From positions 558,001 through 622,000 of the forward strand of contig NZ_REFW01000001.1 in the NCBI RefSeq assembly GCF_003688855.1: a stretch of 64,000 bases of DNA, written 5' to 3'. The position numbers and the translations under genes were made by a program. Below are positions 28,446-37,000 of this stretch, one piece after another (position 1 is the first letter of the stretch; the number at the start of each line of letters is the position of its first letter). This DNA comes from Tessaracoccus antarcticus. GTDB lineage: Bacteria; Actinomycetota; Actinomycetes; Propionibacteriales; Propionibacteriaceae. A model generated the notes under the pieces. The model worked only from the letters and a program-made list of their open reading frames with translations, searched no databases and was not told the origin of the DNA.

Positions 28446-31145
28446 ATGACTGACACACCACAGAGCCCCACGGGCAACGCCGACGAGAGCCTCGTGGACG
28501 AGATCGTTCCACCGCAACTCGGCACCGTACAGCCCATCGACCTGCAGGTCGAGATCCAGAACAGCTACCTCGACTACGCGATGAGCGTCATCATCGGGCG
28601 AGCGCTGCCCGACGTGCGCGACGGCCTGAAGCCGGTGCACCGGCGGGTCCTGTACGCCATGTGGGACGGCGGCTACCGCCCGGACCGCGGCTGGAACAAG
28701 TGTTCCCGCGTCATCGGTGAGGTCATGGGCCTCTACCACCCGCACGGCGACACGGCCATCTACGACACCCTCGTGCGCCTGGCCCAGCCGTGGGCCATGC
28801 GCCTGCCGCTGGTCACCGGGCAGGGAAACTTCGGCAGCCAGGGCAACGACAAGGCCGCCGCCATGCGCTACACCGAGTGCAAGCTGGCGTGGCCTGCCGC
28901 GGAGATGGTGCGTGAGATCGAGCAGGGCACCGTCGACTTCAAGCCCAACTACGACAACCGTGAGTCCGAACCCGTCGTCCTGCCGTCCCGGTTCCCGAAC
29001 CTGCTGGTCAACGGCTCCACGGGTATCGCCGTCGGCATGGCCACCAACATCCCGCCGCAGAACCTGCGCGAGATCAACGATGCCGTTCAGTGGTCACTCG
29101 AGAACCCCGACGCCACGAAGGAGGAGTTGCTGGAAGCCGCCATGGCGCGCGTCCAGGGTCCCGACTTCCCCGGCGGTGCCCTCATCGTGGGCCGCTCGGG
29201 CATCGAGGACGCCTACCGCACCGGCCGTGGTTCCGTGACGATGCGGGCCGTGATGGACCTGGAGGAGGACCCCAAAACCGGTCGCACCCTCATTGCCATC
29301 ACCGAAATGCCGTACATGACGAACCCGGACGCTCTGGCAGTGAAGATTGCCGACCTCGTCAACGCTGGCAAGCTCACAGGCATCGCCGACATCCGCGACG
29401 ACACCTCCGCCCGCACCGGGCTCCGGCTCGTCATCGTGCTCAAGCGTGATGCCCAGCCGCGCGTCGTCATGAACAACCTGTACAAGCACACCCAGCTGCA
29501 GGACACCTTCGGCTGCAACATGCTGGCCCTGGTGGATTCCGTGCCCCGCACGCTGCGCCTGGACCAGTTCATCTCGCTGTGGATCAAGCACCAGATCGAG
29601 GTCATCCGTCGCCGCACCGAGTACCAGCTCGCCGACGCGGAAAAGCAGGCCCATATCTACCGTGGCCTCGGAAAGGCGCTCGACGCGCTCGACGAGGTCA
29701 TCGCGTTGATCCGCCGCTCCCCGAACACGGAGGAGGCCCGCACGGGCCTGATGGAGCTGCTGGGCATCGACCAGGTCCAGGCCACGGCGATCCTCGACAT
29801 GCAGCTGAGGCGTCTGGCCGCTCTGGAGCGCCAGAAGATCATCGACACCCTCACGGCTCTCGAGATGAAGATCGAGGACCTCAAGGACATCCTCGCCCGC
29901 GAGGAGCGCCAGCGTTCCATCATCTCCACGGAGTTGCAAGAGATTGTCGACAAGTTCGGCGACGAGCGGCGCACCCGCATCGTGGCCGCCGACGGTGACT
30001 TCTCCGACGAGGACTTCATCCCCGACGATGACGTCGTCGTCACCATCACCCATGGCGGCTACGCCAAGCGCACCCGCGCCGATGCCTACCGCGTGCAGCG
30101 CCGGGGTGGCAAGGGTGTCCGTGGCGCAACGCTTCGCCCTGACGACGAGGTGGCCCACCTGTTCCAGGCCACCAACCACGAGTGGCTGCTGTTCTTCACC
30201 AACCATGGCCGCGTGTACCGCAGCAAGGTGTGGCAGCTGCCGGAGGCCGGCCGTGACGCCAAGGGCGGCCACGTGGCGGGACTGCTGTCGTTCCTGCCGG
30301 ACGAGAAAATCGCACAGGTGCTGACCATCAGCGGCTACGACGCGGCCCCGTACCTGTTGCTGGCCACCCGCAACGGGCTCGTGAAGAAGACGGCACTCAC
30401 GTCCTACGACTCCCCCCGCCAGGCCGGAGTCATCGCCATCAACTTCCGCGAGGAGGGCGACGAACTCATCGGGGCGCAGCTGTGCTCCTCCGAGGACGAC
30501 GTGCTGCTGATTTCGAAGAAGGGGCAGTCGATTCGCTTCCAGGCGTCCGACGAGCAGTTGCGCCCCATGGGACGCGCCACCTCGGGCGTGACGGGCATGA
30601 AGTTCCGCAACGGGGACGAGCTGTTGAGCATGGCTGTGTTGCCCGCGGCGGAGGACCAGTCCGACAGCTTCGTGTTCACCGTCACCGACGGTGGGTTCGC
30701 CAAGCGGACCCGCGTCGCGGAGTACCGCCAGCAGGGTCGTGGAGGTCTCGGCATCAAGGCCATGCGTCTGAACGAGGACCGTGGCTCGCTGGTGGGCGGC
30801 CTCATCGTCGCCGAGGGTGACGAGGTGATCGCCATCAAGATGTCAGGCCAGATCACCCGCAGCCTCGTCTCCGAGGTGGCCGTGAAGGGCCGCGACACCA
30901 TGGGCGTGAAGTTCGTGGGTGTCCGTGGCGACGACAGCGTGGCTGCCATCGCCCTCTACCCGGAGTCCGAGGTGCAGGCGGAGATCGAGGACCCGGAGTC
31001 CGAGGACCCGGAGTTCGCAGAGACCGACCAGCACGAGGACACCCCGATCGAGGACATGGATCTGCCGGAAGCAGGCGATACCGTGGAAACTGACACGCCA
31101 GCCGAACCGGTTGACGACGCAAGCCAGGAGGACGGCGATGAGTGA
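28446..31145 (+). CDS. gyrA: DNA gyrase subunit A, 899 aa
   Basis: DNA breakage-reunion subunit of gyrase. The catalytic tyrosine is Tyr142 in [11 protein letters not shown]. The quinolone-resistance region reads [10 protein letters not shown], with Thr103 at the position of E. coli Ser83 and Asp107 at that of Asp87; both residues occur in wild-type enzymes of other bacteria. The C-terminal beta-pinwheel contains the GyrA-box [10 protein letters not shown]. The last 55 residues form an unusually acidic Asp/Glu-rich tail. The gene follows gyrB by 14 bases and its end overlaps the next gene by 8 bases. Confidence 0.98.
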   Translation: MTDTPQSPTGNADESLVDEIVPPQLGTVQPIDLQVEIQNSYLDYAMSVIIGRALPDVRDGLKPVHRRVLYAMWDGGYRPDRGWNKCSRVIGEVMGLYHPHGDTAIYDTLVRLAQPWAMRLPLVTGQGNFGSQGNDKAAAMRYTECKLAWPAAEMVREIEQGTVDFKPNYDNRESEPVVLPSRFPNLLVNGSTGIAVGMATNIPPQNLREINDAVQWSLENPDATKEELLEAAMARVQGPDFPGGALIVGRSGIEDAYRTGRGSVTMRAVMDLEEDPKTGRTLIAITEMPYMTNPDALAVKIADLVNAGKLTGIADIRDDTSARTGLRLVIVLKRDAQPRVVMNNLYKHTQLQDTFGCNMLALVDSVPRTLRLDQFISLWIKHQIEVIRRRTEYQLADAEKQAHIYRGLGKALDALDEVIALIRRSPNTEEARTGLMELLGIDQVQATAILDMQLRRLAALERQKIIDTLTALEMKIEDLKDILAREERQRSIISTELQEIVDKFGDERRTRIVAADGDFSDEDFIPDDDVVVTITHGGYAKRTRADAYRVQRRGGKGVRGATLRPDDEVAHLFQATNHEWLLFFTNHGRVYRSKVWQLPEAGRDAKGGHVAGLLSFLPDEKIAQVLTISGYDAAPYLLLATRNGLVKKTALTSYDSPRQAGVIAINFREEGDELIGAQLCSSEDDVLLISKKGQSIRFQASDEQLRPMGRATSGVTGMKFRNGDELLSMAVLPAAEDQSDSFVFTVTDGGFAKRTRVAEYRQQGRGGLGIKAMRLNEDRGSLVGGLIVAEGDEVIAIKMSGQITRSLVSEVAVKGRDTMGVKFVGVRGDDSVAAIALYPESEVQAEIEDPESEDPEFAETDQHEDTPIEDMDLPEAGDTVETDTPAEPVDDASQEDGDE

Positions 31146-31902
31146 TGCCCCACGTTGGCCCGGGGCCGACGGCTCACCGGGTCTGGATTTTTCGGCCGAC
31201 CGGAAGGGCTCCGGCAACATCTATCGCGACGAAACACCCAGCAGTGCGTCGTCCGCGGCGCAGGTGGGTGTGAAGTCGGCTGGTTCGCCGTCGACGCACG
31301 AGTCGGCTGCAGAGTCCACCACCATCAGCCCCAGGGCAGGCAACCAGTCGGCTGTCGAGTGGGCCACACGCCCGCTCGGGACGGCTGTCCCGGCCCCGAG
31401 GAAGCCCGTTGCCCGCAGCGCCAGCAGCAGCGCGTCCGCCGCAAGCAGCGCCTCCGCGGCCACCGCGCCGGCATCGGCTGCCTCGGCTGAATCCGTCGTG
31501 ACGTCTCCGAGGGCGCCGAAAGTCGGGTCCCGTCGCACCCGCAAGGCGCGTCTGCGTCTGGCACGCATCGACCCATGGTCGGTGATGAAGACCACCTTCC
31601 TGTTCTCCATCGCCTTCGGCGTGATGCTGATCATCGTGGTGTCCGTGCTGTGGTCGGTTATCGCCGGATCCGGTGCGCTGGATGCGGTGAACCAGTTCAT
31701 GACCACTCTCGTGGGGGATCAGGGCGGCGGCGAATTCCGCGTGGAGGACTTCATCAGTGGCTCCCGCATCCTCGGCTTTGCCGCGGTCCTGGCCGCCATC
31801 GACGTCGTGATCATCACTGCCGTGTCCACACTGTTTGCGTTCCTGTACAACCTGGCCGCCACCATCATGGGCGGACTGGAAGTCACGCTGGCGGAGGACT
31901 GA
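31138..31902 (+). CDS. DUF3566 membrane protein, 254 aa
   Basis: Conserved actinobacterial protein encoded after gyrA; its role is not established. The first 140 residues are low-complexity Ser/Ala-rich and probably disordered in the cytoplasm. A basic stretch [20 protein letters not shown] then leads into the DUF3566 domain with a transmembrane helix ([21 protein letters not shown]), an extracytoplasmic loop and a second long hydrophobic helix near the C-terminus. The start is the ATG at 31138, preceded by CCAGGAGG and lying inside the end of gyrA (8-nt overlap), so translation is coupled. The family's WSV/K basic-to-TM pattern makes the call secure. Confidence 0.92.
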   Translation: MSDAPRWPGADGSPGLDFSADRKGSGNIYRDETPSSASSAAQVGVKSAGSPSTHESAAESTTISPRAGNQSAVEWATRPLGTAVPAPRKPVARSASSSASAASSASAATAPASAASAESVVTSPRAPKVGSRRTRKARLRLARIDPWSVMKTTFLFSIAFGVMLIIVVSVLWSVIAGSGALDAVNQFMTTLVGDQGGGEFRVEDFISGSRILGFAAVLAAIDVVIITAVSTLFAFLYNLAATIMGGLEVTLAED

Positions 31903-31957
31903 TCCGCCCGGTTTGATCACGTGCCGATCGTTGCGATAGAGTCAGCGAGCGGTACAC

Positions 31958-32031
31958 GGGCCTGTAGCTCAGTTGGTTAGAGCGCTGCCCTGATAAGGCA
32001 GAGGTCACTGGTTCAAATCCAGTTAGGCCCA
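31958..32031 (+). tRNA. tRNA-Ile (anticodon GAT)
   Basis: Complete cloverleaf: acceptor GGGCCTG pairs with TAGGCCC (one G-U), D-arm AGCTCAGTTGGTTAGAGC, anticodon stem CTGCC/GGCAG with loop CTGATAA giving GAT at 31992-31994, and T-loop GTTCAAATC. The terminal CCA is not fully encoded (ACCG). A tRNA-Ile at this place after gyrA and the DUF3566 gene is the usual actinobacterial order. Confidence 0.97.
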
Positions 32032-32038
32032 CCGTGAC

Positions 32039-32073
32039 GACCCGCACCTGACAAGTTCAGGTGCGGGTCTTTT
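32039..32073 (+). terminator. Rho-independent terminator after tRNA-Ile
   Basis: Perfect 13-bp stem GACCCGCACCTGA / TCAGGTGCGGGTC (32039-32051 with 32057-32069), loop 5 nt, followed by TTTT. It begins eight bases after the tRNA. Confidence 0.9.
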
Positions 32074-32135
32074 CGTGTGCGGGTCTTCTTGTCTGAGGGA
32101 GGTGGGCCTGGGTCGCGCCAGGTCAGACGTTCAGG

Positions 32136-32732
32136 TCAGGCAAGGCGTTCGGCGATGGTGATGACTCGCTGCGTCATGTGTTCCAGGGCGTCGATGGTGT
32201 GCTGCTCCAACTCATTCTGGTTGGTGGCCCCAGTGACGTGGGACACGCCGTAGGGATTGCCGTCGACGAACTTCAACGCCGCCGTGTAGCCGGGCGGCAC
32301 AACGAGGCCGCCGAAGTGCATGACCATCTGGTAGATGTGCTGCAGCGTCGTCTCCTGGCCACCGTGGGTGGTCTGCGAGGACGTGAACGCGGCGTACACC
32401 TTGTCCGCCAACTTCCCCTGACTCCAGAGTCCACCGAGCGTGTCGATGAACGACTGGAAGGACCCTGCCACGCTGGAGTACCGGGTCGGCGAGCCGAAGA
32501 TCACCGCATCCGCCCAGACGATGTCGTCGCCCGTGGCTTCCGGGAGGTCCTTGGTCGCCTCGTAGTTGGCGCGCCACGCGGGGTTCGCGGCGAACACGGA
32601 CTCGTCGACGGTCTCTCGGACGTGGCGGAGACGCACCTCCGCGCCGGCCTCCTTGGCGAATCGTTCAACGTGTTCGGCCATGGTGGTGCCGTGCCCGGTT
32701 GCGGAGTAGTAGATGATGGCAAGTTTGGTCAT
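32136..32732 (-). CDS. wrbA: WrbA-type NAD(P)H:quinone oxidoreductase, 198 aa
   Basis: FMN flavodoxin-fold enzyme that reduces quinones by two electrons, avoiding semiquinones. The phosphate loop is IIYYSATGHGTTMAEH; FGSPTRYSSVAGSFQ, AFTSSQTTHGGQETTL and VPPGYTAALKFVDGNPYGVSH are WrbA signatures. Length is normal. Its start codon overlaps the stop of the upstream marR gene by four bases (ATGA), so the two form a coupled operon. With the LLM monooxygenase pair and YceI it appears to belong to one MarR regulon aimed at quinone or electrophile stress. Confidence 0.94.
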   Translation of the reverse strand: MTKLAIIYYSATGHGTTMAEHVERFAKEAGAEVRLRHVRETVDESVFAANPAWRANYEATKDLPEATGDDIVWADAVIFGSPTRYSSVAGSFQSFIDTLGGLWSQGKLADKVYAAFTSSQTTHGGQETTLQHIYQMVMHFGGLVVPPGYTAALKFVDGNPYGVSHVTGATNQNELEQHTIDALEHMTQRVITIAERLA

Positions 32733-33247
32733 GCGCTTTCCTTCTCTGGTGATGGTTTGGTGCGGGACGGTGCACGTGTGTGCGAGATGGGCTGGTTCAG
32801 GTACGACAGGACCTTTTCCACTGCGCTGGTGAAGCCTTCGAGTTCTCGCTTGGTGAGGTGATCGAAGACGAGTTCCTTCACAGTCTGTGCATGACCGGGT
32901 GCCGCGTTCTCGATGGCCTCAAGGCCCGCTTCGGTGAGTACGACATAGGCCCCACGGCCGTCCTCGAGGCATTCCTCGCGCAGCACCAGCCCACGGGTTT
33001 CCATACGCTTGACGTGATGGGAGAGGCGGCTGCGCTCCCATTGCAGGGCCTGGGCCAGATCAGCGACCCTCGAGCGGTGGTCCGCGGTCTCGGTCAGGTG
33101 GACGAGGACTTCGAAGTCCTGCAGGGACAAACCCGAGTCGCGCTGCAGTTGCCTGTGCAGCGCTGCAGGGAGTTGTGCGTTGACCGACAACCAACTGCGC
33201 CAGGTGCGCTGCTCAGCGTCGGAGAGCCATGGTGTGGTGGAATTCAT
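32729..33247 (-). CDS. MarR-family transcriptional regulator, 172 aa
   Basis: Winged helix-turn-helix repressor: SLQDFEVLVHLTETADHRSRVADLAQAL, the recognition region QWERSRLSHHVKRMETRGLV and the wing CLEDGRGAYVVLTEAG are typical MarR. It has one Cys (in EECLEDG), located at the wing, which could sense oxidants; that is inference. It is cotranscribed with wrbA. A perfect palindrome TGACATGTCA lies 24-33 bases before its start and overlaps the putative -35, so it likely represses itself. The -10 TAGGAT ends about seven bases before the ATG, suggesting a leaderless transcript. Confidence 0.93.
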   Translation of the reverse strand: MNSTTPWLSDAEQRTWRSWLSVNAQLPAALHRQLQRDSGLSLQDFEVLVHLTETADHRSRVADLAQALQWERSRLSHHVKRMETRGLVLREECLEDGRGAYVVLTEAGLEAIENAAPGHAQTVKELVFDHLTKRELEGFTSAVEKVLSYLNQPISHTRAPSRTKPSPEKESA

Positions 33248-33253
33248 GCCCCC

Positions 33254-33281
33254 ATCCTAGCGCACATAGTTGACATGTCAC
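33254..33281 (-). promoter_or_regulatory. marR promoter with MarR operator
   Basis: Operator palindrome TGACATGTCA at 33271-33280 overlaps a -35-like GTGACA (complement of 33276-33281); -10 TAGGAT is the complement of 33254-33259, spacer 16. Confidence 0.65.
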
Positions 33282-33386
33282 ATAGATGTTTGACGCAGCC
33301 CGTGCGCGTCACCCAAGTGCAGCACGTCAGGGCCCCACGTTCGGCGGTGCATCCCCACGGATGGGTTGCCCGGCCAGCGGAAATAG

Positions 33387-33428
33387 TTGACACGTCATCC
33401 ACATGACACTAAAGTAAGTGACACGTCA
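33387..33428 (+). promoter_or_regulatory. LLM-pair promoter with two MarR operators
   Basis: -35 TTGACA (33387-33392), 17-bp spacer and -10 TAAAGT (33410-33415) form a near-consensus promoter. TGACACGTCA occurs at 33388-33397, covering the -35, and again at 33419-33428 over the transcript start; the two are 31 bp apart (three helical turns). The same architecture precedes yceI. Confidence 0.8.
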
Positions 33429-33476
33429 CCAATTCACCTGGTGGCGGTTGACCATCACACTTCCCGGAGGCCCAGC

Positions 33477-34628
33477 ATGCAGATCGGCATCTTCAGCGTC
33501 GGCGACGTCACCACCGACCCCACCACAGGCCGCACCCCGACCGAATTCGAGCGCATCCAGGCCCAGGTCGAGATCGCGAAGAAGGCCGAGGACATCGGCC
33601 TGGACGTCTTCGCGACCGGTGAGCACCACAACCCGCCCTTCATCTCGTCGGCCCCGACGACGACGCTGGCATGGATCGGAGCGCAGACGAAGAAGATCAT
33701 CCTCTCGACCGCCACGACGCTCATCACCACCACGGACCCCGTGCTGATCGCGGAGGACTACGCGAAGCTGCAACACCTCTCCGGTGGCCGCGTCGACCTC
33801 ATGATGGGTCGCGGCAACACCGGGCCCGTCTATCCCTGGTTCGGCAAGGACATTCGCCAGGGCATCAACCTGGCCATCGAGAACTACGCACTGCTGCACC
33901 AGTTGTGGCGCGAGGACGTCGTCACCTGGAAGGGCCGGTTCCGTACCCCCCTCCAGGGATACACGTCCACGCCGCGCCCGCTGGATGGCGTCCCCCCGTT
34001 CGTGTGGCACGGTTCCATCCGCAGCCCCGAGATTGCCGAGCAGGCCGCGTTCTACGGAGACGGCTACTTCCACAACCACATCTTCTGGCCCTCCAGCCAC
34101 GCCGGACAGATGATCCGCCTCTACCGTGAGCGGTGGGAGGCGCACGGTCACGGCCCCTCTGACACCGCCATCGTGGGCCTGGGCGGCCAGTTCTTCATGC
34201 GCAAGAACAGCCAGGATGCCTGGAACGACTTCCGTCCCTACTTCGACAACGCTCCGGTCTACGGACACGGCCCGTCGCTGGAGGACTTCACGAAGGCCAC
34301 CCCGCTGACCGTCGGCTCGCCCCAGCAGGTGCTGGAGCGGACCCTGTCGTTCCGCGACTACGCCGGCGACTACCAGCGCCAGCTGTTCCTGCTCGACCAC
34401 GCCGGCCTGCCGCTCAAGACGGTCCTCGAGCAACTGGACCTGCTGGGCGAGATCCTGCCGGAGATGCGCAAGGGCTTCGCCGAGGGGCGTCCCGCCCACA
34501 TCCCGGATGCACCGACCCACGCTTCGATGGTCGCCAGAGCAGGGGGCGCCAAGGACTCCACGGTCTACGCCGCAGCCGACGCTGCGACCGGACACCGCGC
34601 CGAGGACGCACTGCAGGTGTCGGCATGA
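33477..34628 (+). CDS. LLM-class flavin-dependent monooxygenase, CE1758 family, 383 aa
   Basis: Bacterial-luciferase-like TIM-barrel oxidoreductase using reduced flavin and O2. The N-terminus MQIGIFSVGDVTTDP, FATGEHHNPPF, KLQHLSGGRVDLMMGRGN and the C-terminal LFLLDHAGLPLKTVLEQLD fit the CE1758-type subgroup, which is encoded next to a small flavin reductase, as here. It starts at the ATG at 33477 after CCCGGAGG; the open frame before it is promoter DNA. The stop overlaps the next gene's ATG by four bases. The native substrate is unknown. Confidence 0.9.
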   Translation: MQIGIFSVGDVTTDPTTGRTPTEFERIQAQVEIAKKAEDIGLDVFATGEHHNPPFISSAPTTTLAWIGAQTKKIILSTATTLITTTDPVLIAEDYAKLQHLSGGRVDLMMGRGNTGPVYPWFGKDIRQGINLAIENYALLHQLWREDVVTWKGRFRTPLQGYTSTPRPLDGVPPFVWHGSIRSPEIAEQAAFYGDGYFHNHIFWPSSHAGQMIRLYRERWEAHGHGPSDTAIVGLGGQFFMRKNSQDAWNDFRPYFDNAPVYGHGPSLEDFTKATPLTVGSPQQVLERTLSFRDYAGDYQRQLFLLDHAGLPLKTVLEQLDLLGEILPEMRKGFAEGRPAHIPDAPTHASMVARAGGAKDSTVYAAADAATGHRAEDALQVSA

Positions 34629-35242
34629 CCTCGCTCGCCGTCGTTTCCGCTGGCCTGTCCACTGCCTCATCAACCCGGCTCCTGGCCAACACCCTCACCG
34701 CCGCCACCGTCGAGTCGCTCGGTGAGGTGGAGGTCACCACCATCGAGCTGCGCGACCTCGCCCACCAGCTCACCGACCACATGCTCACGGGATTCCCGGG
34801 AGTCAAGCTCGGTGAGGCGATCGAGGCGATACGTCGCGCAGATGGCATCATCGCCGTGACCCCGGTCTTCGCGGCCTCGTACTCGGGCCTGTTCAAGACA
34901 TTCTTTGATGTGCTCGACGAGGGGGTTCTGGACGGCAAGCCCGTGCTGGTGGCCGCCACCGCCGGTACCGCGAGACACTCGCTCGTGCTCGACCACGCGC
35001 TGCGTCCCCTGTTCTCCTACCTGCACGCCGTAGTGGTGCCCACCGGGGTCTTCGCAGCCATCGACGATTTCGGCGACGAAGGTCTCGAGCGCCGGGCCGC
35101 ACGGGCCGCAGGTGAACTGGCGGAACTCATGGGCAAGGCGCCGTCGGCCACCAGCACTGCTGGCGCCCGCCGCACGGTCGAGGATGAATTCGCCGCACCG
35201 ACCCCTTTTCACCAGCTGCTGCGCCAGGCCAGCGGCACCTGA
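34625..35242 (+). CDS. NAD(P)H-dependent FMN reductase, CE1759 family, 205 aa
   Basis: Flavodoxin-like reductase expected to supply reduced flavin to the adjacent LLM monooxygenase. It shows VVSAGLSTASSTRLLANTL (phosphate loop region), AIRRADGIIAVTPVFAASYSGLFK and DGKPVLVAATAGTARHSLVL. It starts with ATGA overlap with the monooxygenase, giving a coupled two-component pair. Its expression should follow the MarR-controlled promoter at 33387. Confidence 0.9.
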   Translation: MTSLAVVSAGLSTASSTRLLANTLTAATVESLGEVEVTTIELRDLAHQLTDHMLTGFPGVKLGEAIEAIRRADGIIAVTPVFAASYSGLFKTFFDVLDEGVLDGKPVLVAATAGTARHSLVLDHALRPLFSYLHAVVVPTGVFAAIDDFGDEGLERRAARAAGELAELMGKAPSATSTAGARRTVEDEFAAPTPFHQLLRQASGT

Positions 35243-35264
35243 CGCCGGGGGATACTGCAGGCGG

Positions 35265-35530
35265 TCACCGCGGCCCCGGGTCCTGCTTCCAGAACGGCGC
35301 CTTGGCCGGGATGAGGGGCAGGCTGGAGCGGACCCGACCGAAGCGGTCGTCCTGCCGGGCCCAGGAGGCGTATGCACTGTCGATCTCCGCCCGCGTCCGG
35401 GCCACGAAGTTCCACCACGTCATGATGGTTCCTCGAAGGGCTCTCCGCCCAGCAGTACCACCCGGGATGGTTCCGGCACGTCCAGCAACAGCTCGTTCCG
35501 GACGCGGCCAAGGTAACCGAGCTTCCCGTC
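35265..35530 (-). pseudogene. Remnant of a pirin-family gene (C-terminal fragment, frameshifted)
   Basis: Reading the minus strand, one frame gives GYLGRVRNELLLDVPEPSR followed by VVLLGGEPFEEP, and a shifted frame continues MTWWNFVARTRAEIDSAYAS to WARQDDRFGRV and stops near 35265. Joined, these are the C-terminal part of a pirin-like cupin (LLGGEPFEEPIMTWWNFVA is its hallmark). The frame breaks near 35430-35437, where about one base is missing, and the N-terminal two-thirds are gone: a stop precedes the fragment near 35535. A decayed gene; the surrounding 35243-35739 holds nothing else I can name. Confidence 0.75.
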
Positions 35531-35682
35531 CGCTCATCGGTTCTCCTCGGTCGCCGGGTGGTGAGCGCAGCTCGCTCGCCGGTGGTGTGCGCGTTGCAGG
35601 AGAATTGTCGCTGAGACTCACGCGCCCGTCGACCTCCGCACGGATCGTGCAGGAGCAAAGGGTGTGATCGGGACAGGTCGAA

Positions 35683-35716
35683 GGGGGCCGTCCCAGCAGA
35701 TGCTGGAACGGCCCCC
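35683..35716. terminator. Hairpin terminator downstream of yceI
   Basis: GGGGGCCGT and CCAGCA arms (35683-35698) pair with TGCTGG and ACGGCCCCC (35701-35716), with a small internal loop. It lies 24 bases after the yceI stop on the minus strand. Confidence 0.7.
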
Positions 35717-35739
35717 TGACGAATGCCTCAGCCGACGGG

Positions 35740-36306
35740 TCAGGCGTTCTTGATTGCGGAGACCTCGAACTCGAGGGTGATCTTGTCGCTGACCAGCACG
35801 CCGCCGGTCTCGAGCGCAGCGTTCCAGGTCACGCCGTAGTCCTTCCGGTTGATCACCACTGAGCCCTCGAAGCCGGCGCGCAGGTTACCGAAGGGGTCGG
35901 TGGCAGTGCCCTCGAAGTCAAAGGGGATGGTGACGGAGTTGGTCGTGCCCTTGATCGTCAGGTCGCCGGTGAGCTCCAGGCTGGTGTCGCTGGTGCGGGT
36001 GACCCGGGTGGAGACGAAGGTGATTTCCGGAAACTCGTCCATGGCGAGGAAGTCGTTGCTGCGCAGGTGGCCGTCGCGCTGCTCGTTGCGGGTGTCGATG
36101 CTGGTGGCCTGGATGGTCAGGGTGGCGATGGACTTGGAGAAGTCCCCCGCGTCCACGACCACGGTTCCCTCGAACTCGTTGAAGGCGCCTCGGACCTTTG
36201 TGACCATCGCGTGGCGTGCGGTGAAGCCGATCTGGGTGTGCGACGGGTCGATGGTCCAGGTGCCGGAGAGCTCATCGAGCTGGGCGAGAGTGATGGTGGT
36301 GGTCAT
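35740..36306 (-). CDS. YceI-family lipocalin-like protein, 188 aa
   Basis: YceI proteins form a lipocalin-like barrel that binds polyisoprenoid or other hydrophobic molecules. The family pattern is clear: GTWTIDPSHTQIGFTARHAMVTKVRGAF, IDTRNEQRDGHLRSNDFLAMDEFPEITF, LTGDLTIKGTTNSVTIPFDF and RKDYGVTWN (segments shown without the joins). There is no signal peptide, so this copy is probably cytoplasmic, as in many actinobacteria. Its promoter copies the MarR-box geometry of the LLM pair, which places it in the same stress regulon as WrbA and the monooxygenase. Confidence 0.93.
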   Translation of the reverse strand: MTTTITLAQLDELSGTWTIDPSHTQIGFTARHAMVTKVRGAFNEFEGTVVVDAGDFSKSIATLTIQATSIDTRNEQRDGHLRSNDFLAMDEFPEITFVSTRVTRTSDTSLELTGDLTIKGTTNSVTIPFDFEGTATDPFGNLRAGFEGSVVINRKDYGVTWNAALETGGVLVSDKITLEFEVSAIKNA

Positions 36307-36340
36307 GAGTGCTCCTCAGGGGTTGGGGTGGCCAAATTGA

Positions 36341-36382
36341 TGACGTGTCACTTACTTTGCACCAAACTGTATGACATGTCAA
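36341..36382 (-). promoter_or_regulatory. yceI promoter with two MarR operators
   Basis: On the minus strand, -35 TTGACA (36382-36377), 17-bp spacer and -10 CAAAGT (36359-36354). TGACATGTCA (36372-36381) covers the -35 and TGACGTGTCA (36341-36350) covers the start, again 31 bp apart. The bases AAAGTAAGTGACACGTCA are identical to the LLM-pair promoter. Confidence 0.8.
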
Positions 36383-36534
36383 CTAGTACACGTCGGCGTG
36401 TCACCCACACACCATCGTTTCCGGTACCGCGCCGTCTCCACACCGGAGGCTAGGGTGTGACGTGAAACATGCATCAGCGAAGTCCTCACCCGGCTGGCGG
36501 TGGGGACGGAACCCCGACGAACCAGGAGCGGACC

Positions 36535-36840
36535 ATGGCGGTTTGTGACACATGCGGCAATGATGACCAGAACGCTTTCAGCATCACGCGCGGATCGGAC
36601 ACAGGGACGTTCGACAGCTTCGAGTGCGCCATTCACACCATGGCATCGCGCTGCGAGACGTGTGGTTGCCGCATCCTCGGCCACGGCGTGGAACGCAACG
36701 GCACCCTCTACTGCTGCGCACACTGTTCCCAGCAGGCAAGCGCCGCGGCGCAGCCCGCACCGTCGGCCCCAGTCATCGCCTCCGTTCCCGACAAGCAAGT
36801 GTCCCGGTGGAAGGACGACGGCGGAGCCATCTCGTCCTGA
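36535..36840 (+). CDS. Small Cys-rich metallothionein-like protein, 101 aa
   Basis: Metal-binding protein candidate: CDTCGN at residues 4-9, FECAIH, CETCGCRILGHGVE and YCCAHC supply nine cysteines plus histidines within about 65 residues, as in the 'prokaryotic metallothionein' group of actinobacterial proteins. The C-terminal third is a Pro/Ala-rich flexible tail. The start is the ATG at 36535 after CCAGGAGCGG; an earlier in-frame ATG at 36469 lacks a ribosome-binding site. It converges on the NlpC/P60 gene with a strong shared terminator between. A zinc role is inferred from composition only. Confidence 0.8.
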   Translation: MAVCDTCGNDDQNAFSITRGSDTGTFDSFECAIHTMASRCETCGCRILGHGVERNGTLYCCAHCSQQASAAAQPAPSAPVIASVPDKQVSRWKDDGGAISS

Positions 36841-36933
36841 ATATCCTGCTGGAAGCAGTCACCCACCACACCGTGCGCCTCCTCCACCGGCAGCCAACGT
36901 CACGGACCTCACCATGATCGGTGACCACAGTGA

Positions 36934-36966
36934 AGAACCGCCCCCGGAATGTCCGGGGGCGGTTCT
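36934..36966. terminator. Bidirectional terminator between convergent genes
   Basis: Perfect 15-bp stem AGAACCGCCCCCGGA / TCCGGGGGCGGTTCT (36934-36948 with 36952-36966), 3-nt loop, followed by CGTTGT. It serves the metallothionein-like gene and the convergent NlpC/P60 gene. Confidence 0.88.
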
Positions 36967-37000
36967 CGTTGTGCTGGGGGGTCCTTGGGGCCCCGAGGGG

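Noticed and set aside
31958-32073. Integration hotspot at tRNA-Ile
   Set aside because: The tRNA is followed at once by its own terminator and a normal wrbA-marR operon; no integrase or tRNA 3'-end repeat is visible.
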